A DNA stretch of 5,297 nucleotides, taken from the NCBI GenBank assembly GCA_041742635.1, contig JBGSIF010000399.1, positions 1 through 5,297 on the forward strand, read 5' to 3'. The notes under the pieces were generated by a model. The model was given only the letters and a program-made list of their open reading frames with translations, had not been told where the DNA came from and did no database searches. Below, piece by piece: positions 1-5,297 of this stretch (its first letter is position 1; every line of letters starts with the position of its first letter). The position numbers were made by a program, and so were the translations under genes. This DNA comes from JTS-AC122 sp041742635. GTDB taxonomy: Bacteria; Planctomycetota; Phycisphaerae; Phycisphaerales; UBA1924.

Positions 1-444
1 AGCGTTCGCTCGCGATCAATCGTTGCTCGATTCAACTACCCGAGTTCGTCTCACGTCAGCGAGTCAAAGCGACTGACGAGGCTGGTACTCAAGCCCTACG
101 GCATCAAGCGTTCGGACATCGCCAAGCACCACGTCATTCCACTTAAGTTTATCAGACACGAGGCGATTCGGCGAAGTACGTTCAACATCCGGGGCGGGCA
201 TAATGCATTGATTTTGCCTACGAGCAAGCAAGCCGCAAAGGGGGCGCTAGCGCGTCGAATCGTTCATCAGTCAGGCAAGTATCATCCGGTCTACACCAAA
301 GCGATTGGCAAGAGGCTTGACAAGATCGCACAGGAAGGTCGAGAGAAGAACTGGAAGCCCGCGCAATACGACGCTGCAATCAGAAAAGTGCTCAACGACA
401 CGAAGGGAGGGCTGAAGAACGGTCGCGGAAGAACGTTGAAGTGA
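1..444 (+). CDS. AHH-type nuclease domain protein, C-terminal part (5' end outside window)
   Basis: The frame is open from the first base to a TGA at 442-444, giving 147 residues with no in-frame ATG or GTG. The only late start candidate, a TTG at 208, would remove the catalytic HH pair, so this is read as the C-terminal end of a longer protein. Visible motifs are A-K-H-H-V-I-P (residues 41-47), N68-A-L-I-L-P-T-S, then H89-Q-S-G-K-Y-H95-P-V-Y followed by an amphipathic helix ending R-L-D-K-I. This order (HH, N, H, then S-G-x-H-P-x-Y) matches AHH nucleases of the HNH/endonuclease VII superfamily; here K replaces the Ala of the name motif. The tail is very basic (K-N-G-R-G-R-T-L-K). In this family such domains usually form the toxic tip of Rhs, contact-dependent or other polymorphic toxins and cut nucleic acid. 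No immunity gene follows on this strand; ispH converges 35 bp away. The domain call is fairly secure; the toxin role is inference. Confidence 0.8.
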   Translation, partial: SVRSRSIVARFNYPSSSHVSESKRLTRLVLKPYGIKRSDIAKHHVIPLKFIRHEAIRRSTFNIRGGHNALILPTSKQAAKGALARRIVHQSGKYHPVYTKAIGKRLDKIAQEGREKNWKPAQYDAAIRKVLNDTKGGLKNGRGRTLK

Positions 445-479
445 GTAGGCTAGATTCTATAAGCCCATACGATTTGACT

Positions 480-1580
480 TCATACCGCCTTCCCGCCCAC
501 CGTCAGCGGGACGGCACCGTACAACTCTTCGGTCAGGTCGTACGATCCGACGCGGATGCGGCGTGATTCGGGGTCGATCCCTTCTTCGCGCATCAGTTTC
601 TTCAGCGTAGCGGGGAGGCCGAACTCCTCGTCTTCGCTGAAAACATCGCGCTGCTCGATCCCCACCCGTCCGCCGCCTTCCCCACCGCCCCCGCGAACGG
701 TTTCACCCTGGTATTTGTGCAGGAGCGTGCGACAGAGTTCGGCGACGAGGTCTTCGGGCGCGGACGCGCCTGCGGTGACCATGACGATCGCGTTCGTTGG
801 CCCTCCGGGTACGTGCGCGAACCATTCTTCTTTGAGTTCGCTGACGTCGTCGAGGAGGAAGGCCGGCACGCCGACGTTCGCGGAGATTTCGGTGAGGCGC
901 ACCGAGTTCGACGAGTTTTTCGAGCCGACGACGAGCACGAGGTCGCACTCGGGAGCGATCTGCCGCACGGCGGCCTGGCGGTTAGTCGTTGCGTAGCAGA
1001 TATCGCTGCTGGGCGGTTCTTTAAGGTTCGGGAACGCCTTTCGTAGAGCATCGATGATGACGCCCGCGTCGTCGGTACTGAGGGTTGTCTGTGTGAGGTA
1101 GGCGATCCGGTTGGGGTCTTTGATCTTCAGGTGCGGGATGTCGTCGGGGGACTCCACGACCTGGATCGCGTGCGGGGCTTCGCCGAGGGTGCCGATGACT
1201 TCCTGATGGTCGGCGTGCCCGACGAGGAGGATGTCGTAGCCTTGTTTGGCGTAGCGGATCGCCTCGTTGTGGACCTTGGTCACCAGCGGGCAGGTCGCAT
1301 CGACGGCGGTCAGGTTGAGCGCACGGGCTTGAGCACGCACGGCGGGGCTGACGCCGTGGGCGGAGAAGACGAGCAGGCTCCCCGGCGGGACTTCGCTGAG
1401 TTCTTCGACGAACACGACGCCGCGGTTCACGAACCGTTTGACGACGTGCTTGTTGTGGACGATCTCATGGAACACATACACCGTGCGGCCCGGGTAGAGT
1501 TCGAGTACTTGGTCCACGACATCAATGGCCATGTGAACACCGGCGCAGAAGCCGCGGGGATTGGCGAGGATGAGTTTCAT
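480..1580 (-). CDS. ispH: 4-hydroxy-3-methylbut-2-enyl diphosphate reductase (IspH/LytB)
   Basis: IspH catalyses the last step of the cytoplasmic MEP pathway, reducing HMBPP to isopentenyl and dimethylallyl diphosphate with a [4Fe-4S] cluster. The three cluster cysteines are present: C12 (R-G-F-C-A-G-V), C97 (D-A-T-C-P-L-V) and C195 (D-I-C-Y-A-T-T-N-R-Q). Also visible are F-H-E-I-V-H-N (38-43), the catalytic glutamate region H-Q-E-V (E127), T-Q-T-T-L-S (163-168) and the substrate-binding S-K-N-S-S-N-S (220-226). The ATG at 1578-1580 is preferred because it starts directly with M-K-L-I-L-A-N-P-R-G-F-C as in the family; an in-frame ATG at 1620-1622 would add 14 residues without family character. 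No Shine-Dalgarno sequence precedes the start. The protein has 366 residues, against about 310-320 in typical enzymes. The excess comes from a Gly-rich insert (297-304) and a tail after the usual F-x-L-P-x-x-L end. The gene stands alone, divergent from the small-protein/HNH pair. Confidence 0.98.
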   Translation of the reverse strand: MKLILANPRGFCAGVHMAIDVVDQVLELYPGRTVYVFHEIVHNKHVVKRFVNRGVVFVEELSEVPPGSLLVFSAHGVSPAVRAQARALNLTAVDATCPLVTKVHNEAIRYAKQGYDILLVGHADHQEVIGTLGEAPHAIQVVESPDDIPHLKIKDPNRIAYLTQTTLSTDDAGVIIDALRKAFPNLKEPPSSDICYATTNRQAAVRQIAPECDLVLVVGSKNSSNSVRLTEISANVGVPAFLLDDVSELKEEWFAHVPGGPTNAIVMVTAGASAPEDLVAELCRTLLHKYQGETVRGGGGEGGGRVGIEQRDVFSEDEEFGLPATLKKLMREEGIDPESRRIRVGSYDLTEELYGAVPLTVGGKAV

Positions 1581-1666
1581 TCGGGGGGATGATAGGGCGG
1601 AACGGGGCAGGGCTTGTGGCATATGCGTGTTGCCGTGGACCGAACTATCGTGTAAACTTGGTGGAT
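1581..1666. promoter_or_regulatory. Divergent intergenic region between ispH and the small-protein/HNH unit
   Basis: These 86 bases separate two genes transcribed away from each other, so both promoters should lie here or in the gene starts. On the plus strand TTGCCG (1630-1635) and TAAACT (1653-1658) are 17 bases apart and each match the sigma-70 consensus at 4 of 6 positions. If used, transcription would start within a few bases of the ATG at 1667, giving a leaderless or nearly leaderless message. For ispH a TTTACA-like hexamer exists on the minus strand but has no acceptable -10 at normal spacing. The plus-strand assignment is weak, and sigma consensus in this lineage may differ. Confidence 0.35.
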
Positions 1667-1960
1667 ATGAGCGTGATCGATGAAGCCGCGATTCTGACGC
1701 GAGTCATCAGCCCAGACCGGGCGACGCTGTCGGCGGGGGTGGCCGAGGCGTTGCTCGCGCTGCGATTTGGGCCAGCAGACCACGCCCGGATGGCCGTCCT
1801 CTCGGATCGGGCCAACGACGGCGTGCTCACGCCGTGCGAACGCGAAGAACTCGAAGGGTACCAGCGGGTCGGGCTGTTCCTTGACCTGATGCAGTCCAAG
1901 GCGAGGCTGTCGCTGAAATCAACGAATCCGCCCCCCTCGCAGTCACACCAAGCCGCGTGA
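1667..1960 (+). CDS. Small conserved protein of unknown function, partner of HNH endonuclease
   Basis: This gene encodes 97 residues, ATG to TGA, largely predicted alpha-helical with no signal peptide or membrane segment, so cytoplasmic. The ATG at 1667 is chosen because the protein then begins M-S-V-I-D-E-A-A-I-L-T-R-V-I-S-P-D; reading further upstream gives residues without family character. Recognisable blocks are I-L-T-R-V-I-S-P (9-16), a helix A-E-A-L-L-A-L-R-F (26-34), then A-D-H-A-R-M-A-V-L-S-D-R-A (37-49), L-T-P-C-E-R-E-E-L-E-G-Y (54-65) and L-M-Q-S-K-A-R-L-S-L-K (74-84), with a polar Pro/Gln tail. From memory, similar small proteins in planctomycetes and cyanobacteria often precede an HNH endonuclease gene, as here. 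Its stop overlaps the next start (GTGA, 1957-1960), implying cotranscription and probably translational coupling. No biochemical role is known to me; a regulator, inhibitor or binding partner of the nuclease is a guess. Confidence 0.8.
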   Translation: MSVIDEAAILTRVISPDRATLSAGVAEALLALRFGPADHARMAVLSDRANDGVLTPCEREELEGYQRVGLFLDLMQSKARLSLKSTNPPPSQSHQAA

Positions 1961-2370
1961 GCATGAACGAACTGCTGAGGCAACAGGTCTTCGCTCGCGC
2001 CGCGGGTTGCTGCGAGTACTGTGGAGTTCCGCAGGCGTGTTCGTCTCGTGCGTTCCATATCGAGCACATCATCGCCCGCCAGCATGGCGGCGAGGCTGAG
2101 CAGCATAACCTCGCGCTGAGTTGCCAGGACTGCAACCTGCACAAAGGCCCGAACCTGAGCGGGATCGATCCGCTCAGCGGCGATGTGGCGGTGCTCTTTC
2201 ACCCCCGCCGGGATGATTGGGCCGAGCACTTCCGGGTGAGCGGCGCGGCGGTGGAAGGCACCACGCCAGTCGGGCGTGCCACCGTGCGGGTGCTGGACAT
2301 GAACCACCCGGCGCGGATCTTGATTCGGCGTTCGCTCATGGACGAGCACGCATGGCCGTCGGGCCGCTAA
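1957..2370 (+). CDS. Small HNH endonuclease
   Basis: This gene encodes 137 residues from GTG 1957 (135 from ATG 1963) to TAA 2368-2370. The GTG overlaps the preceding stop; the ATG lies 2 bases after it. Neither has a Shine-Dalgarno sequence, so the choice is open. The HNH core fills the N-terminal half: zinc knuckles C19-E-Y-C22 and C56-Q-D-C59, catalytic H-I-E-H (34-37) followed by I-I-A-R-Q-H-G-G, N51-L-A-L-S, and C-N-L-H-K-G (59-64). All expected metal- and zinc-binding residues are intact, so it should be an active metal-dependent nuclease on DNA. The second half (P-L-S-G-D-V-A-V-L-F-H-P-R, W-A-E-H-F, G-R-A-T-V-R-V-L-D-M-N) resembles the accessory region of stand-alone small HNH proteins of this type. 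No restriction methyltransferase, phage packaging or intron features lie beside it. Substrate and role are unknown; the link to the upstream small protein is the best clue. Confidence 0.92.
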   Translation: MSMNELLRQQVFARAAGCCEYCGVPQACSSRAFHIEHIIARQHGGEAEQHNLALSCQDCNLHKGPNLSGIDPLSGDVAVLFHPRRDDWAEHFRVSGAAVEGTTPVGRATVRVLDMNHPARILIRRSLMDEHAWPSGR

Positions 2371-2498
2371 CCGGCGCGGAATTACAAGGCACTTCGGTGC
2401 CGCGCCGAATGTAATATGGCAAATGGTTCTGAACGCGACGCGGTGTGCGTGTCCGATTGTGCGATCGTTCTCGGCTGGGTTGCTTGATAACCGTGTGT
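2371..2498. other. Convergent intergenic gap between HNH and metalloprotease genes
   Basis: These 128 bases lie between the stops of two converging genes. The left part holds the hairpin described separately at 2372-2407. Nothing recognisable was found from about 2420 to 2498 on either strand. Confidence 0.6.
2372..2407 (+). terminator. UUCG-capped hairpin after the HNH gene, possible terminator
   Basis: An inner stem GGCAC/GTGCC (2388-2392 with 2397-2401) is capped by the exceptionally stable C(TTCG)G tetraloop. An outer stem CGGCGC/GCGCCG (2372-2377 with 2402-2407) stacks directly on it on the 3' side, leaving a 10-base bulge on the 5' side (2378-2387). It begins 2 bases after the HNH stop. 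The UUCG cap forms only in plus-strand RNA, which favours a role in ending the small-protein/HNH transcript or protecting its 3' end. No T-run follows, so it is not a classical intrinsic terminator. Confidence 0.5.
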
Positions 2499-5297
2499 CT
2501 AGCACCCCGCAAAGAACGCGGTGACGAAGTCGAAGAAGTCCTGGCTGGTGGTGATGCCATCGTCGTTGAAATCGGCGGCACCGCTAAAGAACGCCGTGAT
2601 GAAATCGAAGAAATCCTGGGAGCCGATGATGCCGTCGCAGTTGAAGTCGGCGGCGCAGACAGTGAGCGTGGCGGCGTTGCTGGTCACGTTGCCGCAGTCG
2701 TTGGTGACGATGCAGTCATAATCGCCGTCGTCACCGGCAACGACGGCGGGGATGAGAAACGTCGCTTCGACGGCACCGGGGATGTTCTCGGTGTCGCGTC
2801 GCCACTGGTACGTGAACGGGGCCGAGCCTGCGGTCGTCACGGAGAATGACGCGGGGCTGCCGGGGCACGCGATGATCGAGGAGGGATCGGTCGTGATCGA
2901 AGGCGGCGAGTTGAGGGTGAGAGCCGCCGCGCCGCTGGTTACGCTGCCGCACGGGTTGGCGACCACGCAGTCGTAGAAGCCGAGATCCGCGGGGGCGACG
3001 GCGAGGATGGTGTAGGTGGGGCCGGTCGCGCCGGGGATGTTCACGGTTCCTAGTCGCCACTGGTAGGTGAGCGGGGCACCACTGCTCGCCGTGACGGAGA
3101 AGGAGGCTGGACCACCGGGGCACGCACTCTGCGGCGTTGGGTTGGCGGTAATCGACGGGCTGGTGTTGACGGTGAGGGCGGCCTCGTTGGAAGTGACGGT
3201 GCCGCACAGGTTCGAGATGGCGCAGGCGTAGGTGCCGGCCGTGGCGGCGCTGGCGATCGTGGAGTAGAACGGGCTGGTCGCGCCCGGGATGTTCACGCCG
3301 TTGCGCCGCCACTGGTAACTCGGATTGGGCTGGCCGTCGGCCAAGGCGAAGAAGGTGAACAGTTGCCCGGCACAGACTGTTTGCGGCTCAGGCTGCGCAG
3401 CGACGCTCGGCGGCCTGGCGAAGTTCAGGATGACAGTCCTTGTGTCCACGGTGCCGCATGTGTTGGACACCCTGCAGAGGTAGGCCCCGGCGTTCGATTG
3501 TGCCATCGAGGGAATCGAAAACACACGGCTCGTCGCGCCGGGTATGGCCTGTTCGTTGCCGGGGATGAGCGTGTCATTGCGGAACCACTGGTACGAGAGT
3601 TGTTGACCGGCGGCCAGGACGGAGATGAAGACCGCTTGCCCCGCGCAGGCTGTTTGCGGATTCGGCTGACTGGTGATTCTGGGGGCTTCGGACGCGGTCA
3701 GGACCGCGGTGTTGCTCATCGTACTGCCGCAGAAGTTGGTGAGGACACAGTCGTAGTTGCCGGGCGTGCTGGTCGTGTAGGACGGAGCGGTGGCCCCGGC
3801 GATGTTCAGCCCGCCTTGGCGCCATTGGTAGCCGACCACATCGGCGGCGGTCAGGGTGAGGGTCACGCTCTGGCCCGAGCACACGAGTTGTGAAATCGGT
3901 TGCGTGAAAATGGTCGGGACACCGCCGGAGACCGCGAGCGTGACGGCGTTGCTGAAGAGCCGGCCGCAGTTCGTGTCGGCGTAGCAGGTATAGGTGCCGC
4001 TGTTGGCGACCGTGACCGGGTTCAGTATCAGCGTGGTGTTGTTCGCGCCGGGAATGTTGACGCCGTTGCGCTGCCAGCCGACCGGCCTGCCGTTCGTGTT
4101 TGCGACGGTGAAGGTCGCGGTGGCGCCTTGGCAAAGCATCTGCGCCGCGGGCGATGCCACGGGAGTCGGGCAGCCGGCGGTGGGTCTGATCCTAAAGTCA
4201 TAGTTCTGCGTCTGCGGTACGGAACCGACGGCGCTGACGCGGACGTAGTACACGCCGGCCGTGCCCAGATTCAGCGCAAAGGGCGTGCCCTCGGGCTGCC
4301 CCAGCCCGCCGTTGTTCACCGTCAGCAGCACGGCGCCGGTCGCGTCGAGCACCGAGAAGGTCGGGTCGGCTTGTTCTCGTGAGTTCGTGACGACGCCGGT
4401 GAAGCACGACCCATCGATGGCTTGGGCGTTGTCGTCGTATGGAAAGCCTTGGGGGATGCAGTCTACATTGATTGTTGTCGGCGTGGTGATCGTGAACCGG
4501 AAATAGTCCACGTCGCCGTCCACGCTCAGCGCGGTCAAGGTGTTGTCATTCGACAAGCCGGGGATCGGGCTCGGGTTGGCGTTCTGACCGATGACGAGCA
4601 CGCCCAGGTCGGTCGCGGTGGCGAGGCTGTCGTTTGGCTCGAAGGCGTCGCCGTAGTGCCGGTGGCCGCTGCGGATATCGTCGTGCTGCGGCCCGTCGAT
4701 CACGAGGTCGAGGAACGGCTCCATGAGTTGGCGGGTGTTGGCCGAGCACATATGCGGCATGCCCAGCGTGTGCCCATGCTCGTGCATCACGGTGTTACGA
4801 AAGAAGCGGAAGTTGTTGCCCGCGCTGCCGAAGTCTTCGGCGGTGTCCAGCACCATGTCCCCGCCGTTGCCGGGCATGAACGCAAAGGCCAGGACGCCCC
4901 CGCCCGCGCCGTCGATGTTGCGGCCGAAAATACGGACGTCGCCGCGGCTGCCGGGCAAGGCACCGGTGCCGAACGGGGCGCCGTCGTCCCATTCCGCGCC
5001 GGAGAACCGCACGCGGGTGTACGTGGTGCCGGTGACCTGCGCCCAGCGATCAAAGCAGGCTTGGACCTGCGCGATCCAGGCGGCCCGCCCCCCTTGACCC
5101 GCGAACTTGGCGTCCATTTGTGCAAAGAGATCGCTCGCGGCGTTGGGGGCGCCCGGCAGCCCGGGCGTGAGCGTCCCGTCGGGCACCAGGCTCCAGGACA
5201 GCGTGAGCGGTGAACCCTCCGTGCCCGGCCAGCGTGCGGCCGGGCTGTAGCGCTCGCCCCCGTGCCCACCCATGGCCAGATGGATCGCCGCCATCAC
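2499..5297 (-). CDS. Secreted metzincin-like metalloprotease with PPC-like, Ig-like and dockerin-like domains (5' end outside window)
   Basis: 932 residues are visible before the TAG at 2499-2501. The frame is open to the window edge, where GTG-ATG codons occur, but no full signal peptide fits there; the first residues (M-A-A-I-H-L-A-M-G) may be its end, so the start is probably outside. Residues about 28-215 form a zinc protease with H172-E-H-G-H176-T-L-G179-M-P-H182 (HExxHxxGxxH) and a likely Met-turn at M192 (Q-L-M-E-P), as in matrixin/metzincin peptidases. Residues about 216-373 (E-P-N-D-S ... D-V-D-Y-F-R-F ... G-V-Y-Y-V-R-V) resemble a PPC beta domain. Six Ig-like repeats follow (374-880), then two EF-hand-like loops (881-932) ending in Gly-Cys. 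The protein should be exported, cleaving proteins outside the cell, while the C-terminal module probably serves in sorting, anchoring or calcium binding. Substrate is unknown. No operon partner is visible. Confidence 0.88.
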   Translation of the reverse strand: MMAAIHLAMGGHGGERYSPAARWPGTEGSPLTLSWSLVPDGTLTPGLPGAPNAASDLFAQMDAKFAGQGGRAAWIAQVQACFDRWAQVTGTTYTRVRFSGAEWDDGAPFGTGALPGSRGDVRIFGRNIDGAGGGVLAFAFMPGNGGDMVLDTAEDFGSAGNNFRFFRNTVMHEHGHTLGMPHMCSANTRQLMEPFLDLVIDGPQHDDIRSGHRHYGDAFEPNDSLATATDLGVLVIGQNANPSPIPGLSNDNTLTALSVDGDVDYFRFTITTPTTINVDCIPQGFPYDDNAQAIDGSCFTGVVTNSREQADPTFSVLDATGAVLLTVNNGGLGQPEGTPFALNLGTAGVYYVRVSAVGSVPQTQNYDFRIRPTAGCPTPVASPAAQMLCQGATATFTVANTNGRPVGWQRNGVNIPGANNTTLILNPVTVANSGTYTCYADTNCGRLFSNAVTLAVSGGVPTIFTQPISQLVCSGQSVTLTLTAADVVGYQWRQGGLNIAGATAPSYTTSTPGNYDCVLTNFCGSTMSNTAVLTASEAPRITSQPNPQTACAGQAVFISVLAAGQQLSYQWFRNDTLIPGNEQAIPGATSRVFSIPSMAQSNAGAYLCRVSNTCGTVDTRTVILNFARPPSVAAQPEPQTVCAGQLFTFFALADGQPNPSYQWRRNGVNIPGATSPFYSTIASAATAGTYACAISNLCGTVTSNEAALTVNTSPSITANPTPQSACPGGPASFSVTASSGAPLTYQWRLGTVNIPGATGPTYTILAVAPADLGFYDCVVANPCGSVTSGAAALTLNSPPSITTDPSSIIACPGSPASFSVTTAGSAPFTYQWRRDTENIPGAVEATFLIPAVVAGDDGDYDCIVTNDCGNVTSNAATLTVCAADFNCDGIIGSQDFFDFITAFFSGAADFNDDGITTSQDFFDFVTAFFAGC
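2511..2660 (-). repeat. 75-bp tandem duplication encoding two EF-hand-like dockerin loops
   Basis: Two adjacent 75-base units (2511-2585 and 2586-2660) match at 58 of 75 positions by hand count, with exactly 25 codons of period. They encode the two calcium-loop segments with ligands D884/N886/D888/D895 and D909/N911/D913/D920, each followed by F-F-D-F-[IV]-T-A-F-F. This is the type I dockerin-like layout seen at the C-terminus of many secreted planctomycete proteins; the protein ends in Gly-Cys right after the second copy. Many of the differences lie in third codon positions, consistent with duplication followed by selection. Confidence 0.8.
2658..4178 (-). repeat. Six tandem Ig-like repeats within the metalloprotease
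   Basis: Six copies of about 80-90 residues lie roughly at 3924-4178, 3684-3923, 3414-3683, 3162-3413, 2907-3161 and 2658-2906, in protein order. Each has the pattern C-x-G ... Y-Q-W-R ... N-I-P-G-A ... Y-x-C-x-x-x-N-x-C-G ... S-N-x-A-x-L-T-V, though the first copy has G-W-Q-R in place of Y-Q-W-R. Three cysteines recur at matching places (389/438/444, 473/517/523, 551/608/614, 642/692/698, 726/777/783, 811/862/868). The third copy has a short insertion (N-E-Q-A) before I-P-G-A. The copies are divergent in DNA, indicating an old duplication; they probably act as a spacer or binding arm between the protease and the C-terminal module. Confidence 0.85.

Noticed and set aside
208..444. A stand-alone 78-residue protein from TTG 208
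   Set aside because: This start cuts off the H43-H44 pair and the conserved region before it. The same frame is open to the window start, so a longer protein is far more likely.
445..479. Possible small hairpin (GGCT 448-451 with AGCC 462-465) as a bidirectional terminator between the AHH gene and ispH
   Set aside because: Only four base pairs with a 10-base loop and no T-run; too weak to call.
1131..1592. A 153-codon plus-strand open frame opposite ispH, with Asp/Val-rich translation
   Set aside because: It lies wholly within ispH, whose catalytic cysteines are all present on the other strand.
1581..1622. Longer ispH start at the ATG 1620-1622
   Set aside because: The added 14 residues (M-P-Q-A-L-P-R-S...) have no family counterpart, whereas the inner ATG gives the standard N-terminus with C12 at its usual position.
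1645..2505. A 286-codon open frame on the minus strand opposite the small-protein and HNH genes
   Set aside because: Its translation is rich in Arg, Ala and Pro with no recognisable motif, and it lies opposite two convincing genes with intact conserved residues. It is a high-GC antisense shadow.
3363..3893. A 176-codon plus-strand open frame opposite the Ig repeats
   Set aside because: It mirrors the repeats of the real gene; composition and lack of motifs mark it as a shadow.
2658..4178. Periodic repeats considered as a CRISPR array or noncoding satellite
   Set aside because: The period is about 240-270 bases, the DNA copies are diverged, and the periodicity follows protein-level Ig repeats in one continuous frame.
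4422..5213. A 263-codon plus-strand open frame opposite the protease domain
   Set aside because: The minus strand here carries the HExxHxxGxxH protease domain. The plus-strand product is Val/Gly/Ala/Arg-rich with no domain signature.

Overview
The window looks like chromosomal DNA from a planctomycete, most likely of the class Phycisphaerae. The strongest sign is the C-terminal end of the large minus-strand protein: two EF-hand-like loops of the type D-x-N-x-D-G-x-I-x-x-S-Q-D-F-F-D-F, ending in a terminal Gly-Cys, preceded by three-cysteine Ig-like repeats. That end is common in secreted Phycisphaerae proteins. High GC and the lack of Shine-Dalgarno sequences at the starts agree with this. 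The assignment is an inference from protein style, not from a marker gene.

Layout from left to right. (1) Positions 1-444, plus strand: the C-terminal 147 residues of a protein whose start lies outside the window. It carries an AHH-type HNH/endonuclease VII-fold nuclease domain, the kind often found as the toxic tip of Rhs or other polymorphic toxins. This segment has lower GC (about 54%) than its neighbour (about 66% over 481-780). (2) Positions 480-1580, minus strand: ispH (lytB), the last enzyme of the MEP isoprenoid pathway, complete, with a glycine-rich insert and an unusual C-terminal tail. It converges on the nuclease gene across only 35 bp. (3) Positions 1581-1666: a short divergent promoter region. 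(4) Positions 1667-1960 and 1957-2370, plus strand: a two-gene unit of a 97-residue uncharacterised protein followed, with a 4-base GTGA overlap, by a small HNH endonuclease. (5) Positions 2371-2498: a convergent intergenic gap with a stable UUCG-capped hairpin. (6) Positions 2499-5297, minus strand: a large secreted metalloprotease, cut by the window edge, with a metzincin-type zinc site, a PPC-like beta domain, six Ig-like repeats and a C-terminal dockerin-like module.

The genes do not form one pathway. ispH is housekeeping. The small-protein/HNH pair is a compact cotranscribed module of unknown role. The metalloprotease is an extracellular or surface protein. The AHH fragment is probably the end of a toxin or other polymorphic protein. 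The points most worth following are the apparently immunity-less AHH tip, the small-protein/HNH module, and the IspH tail.
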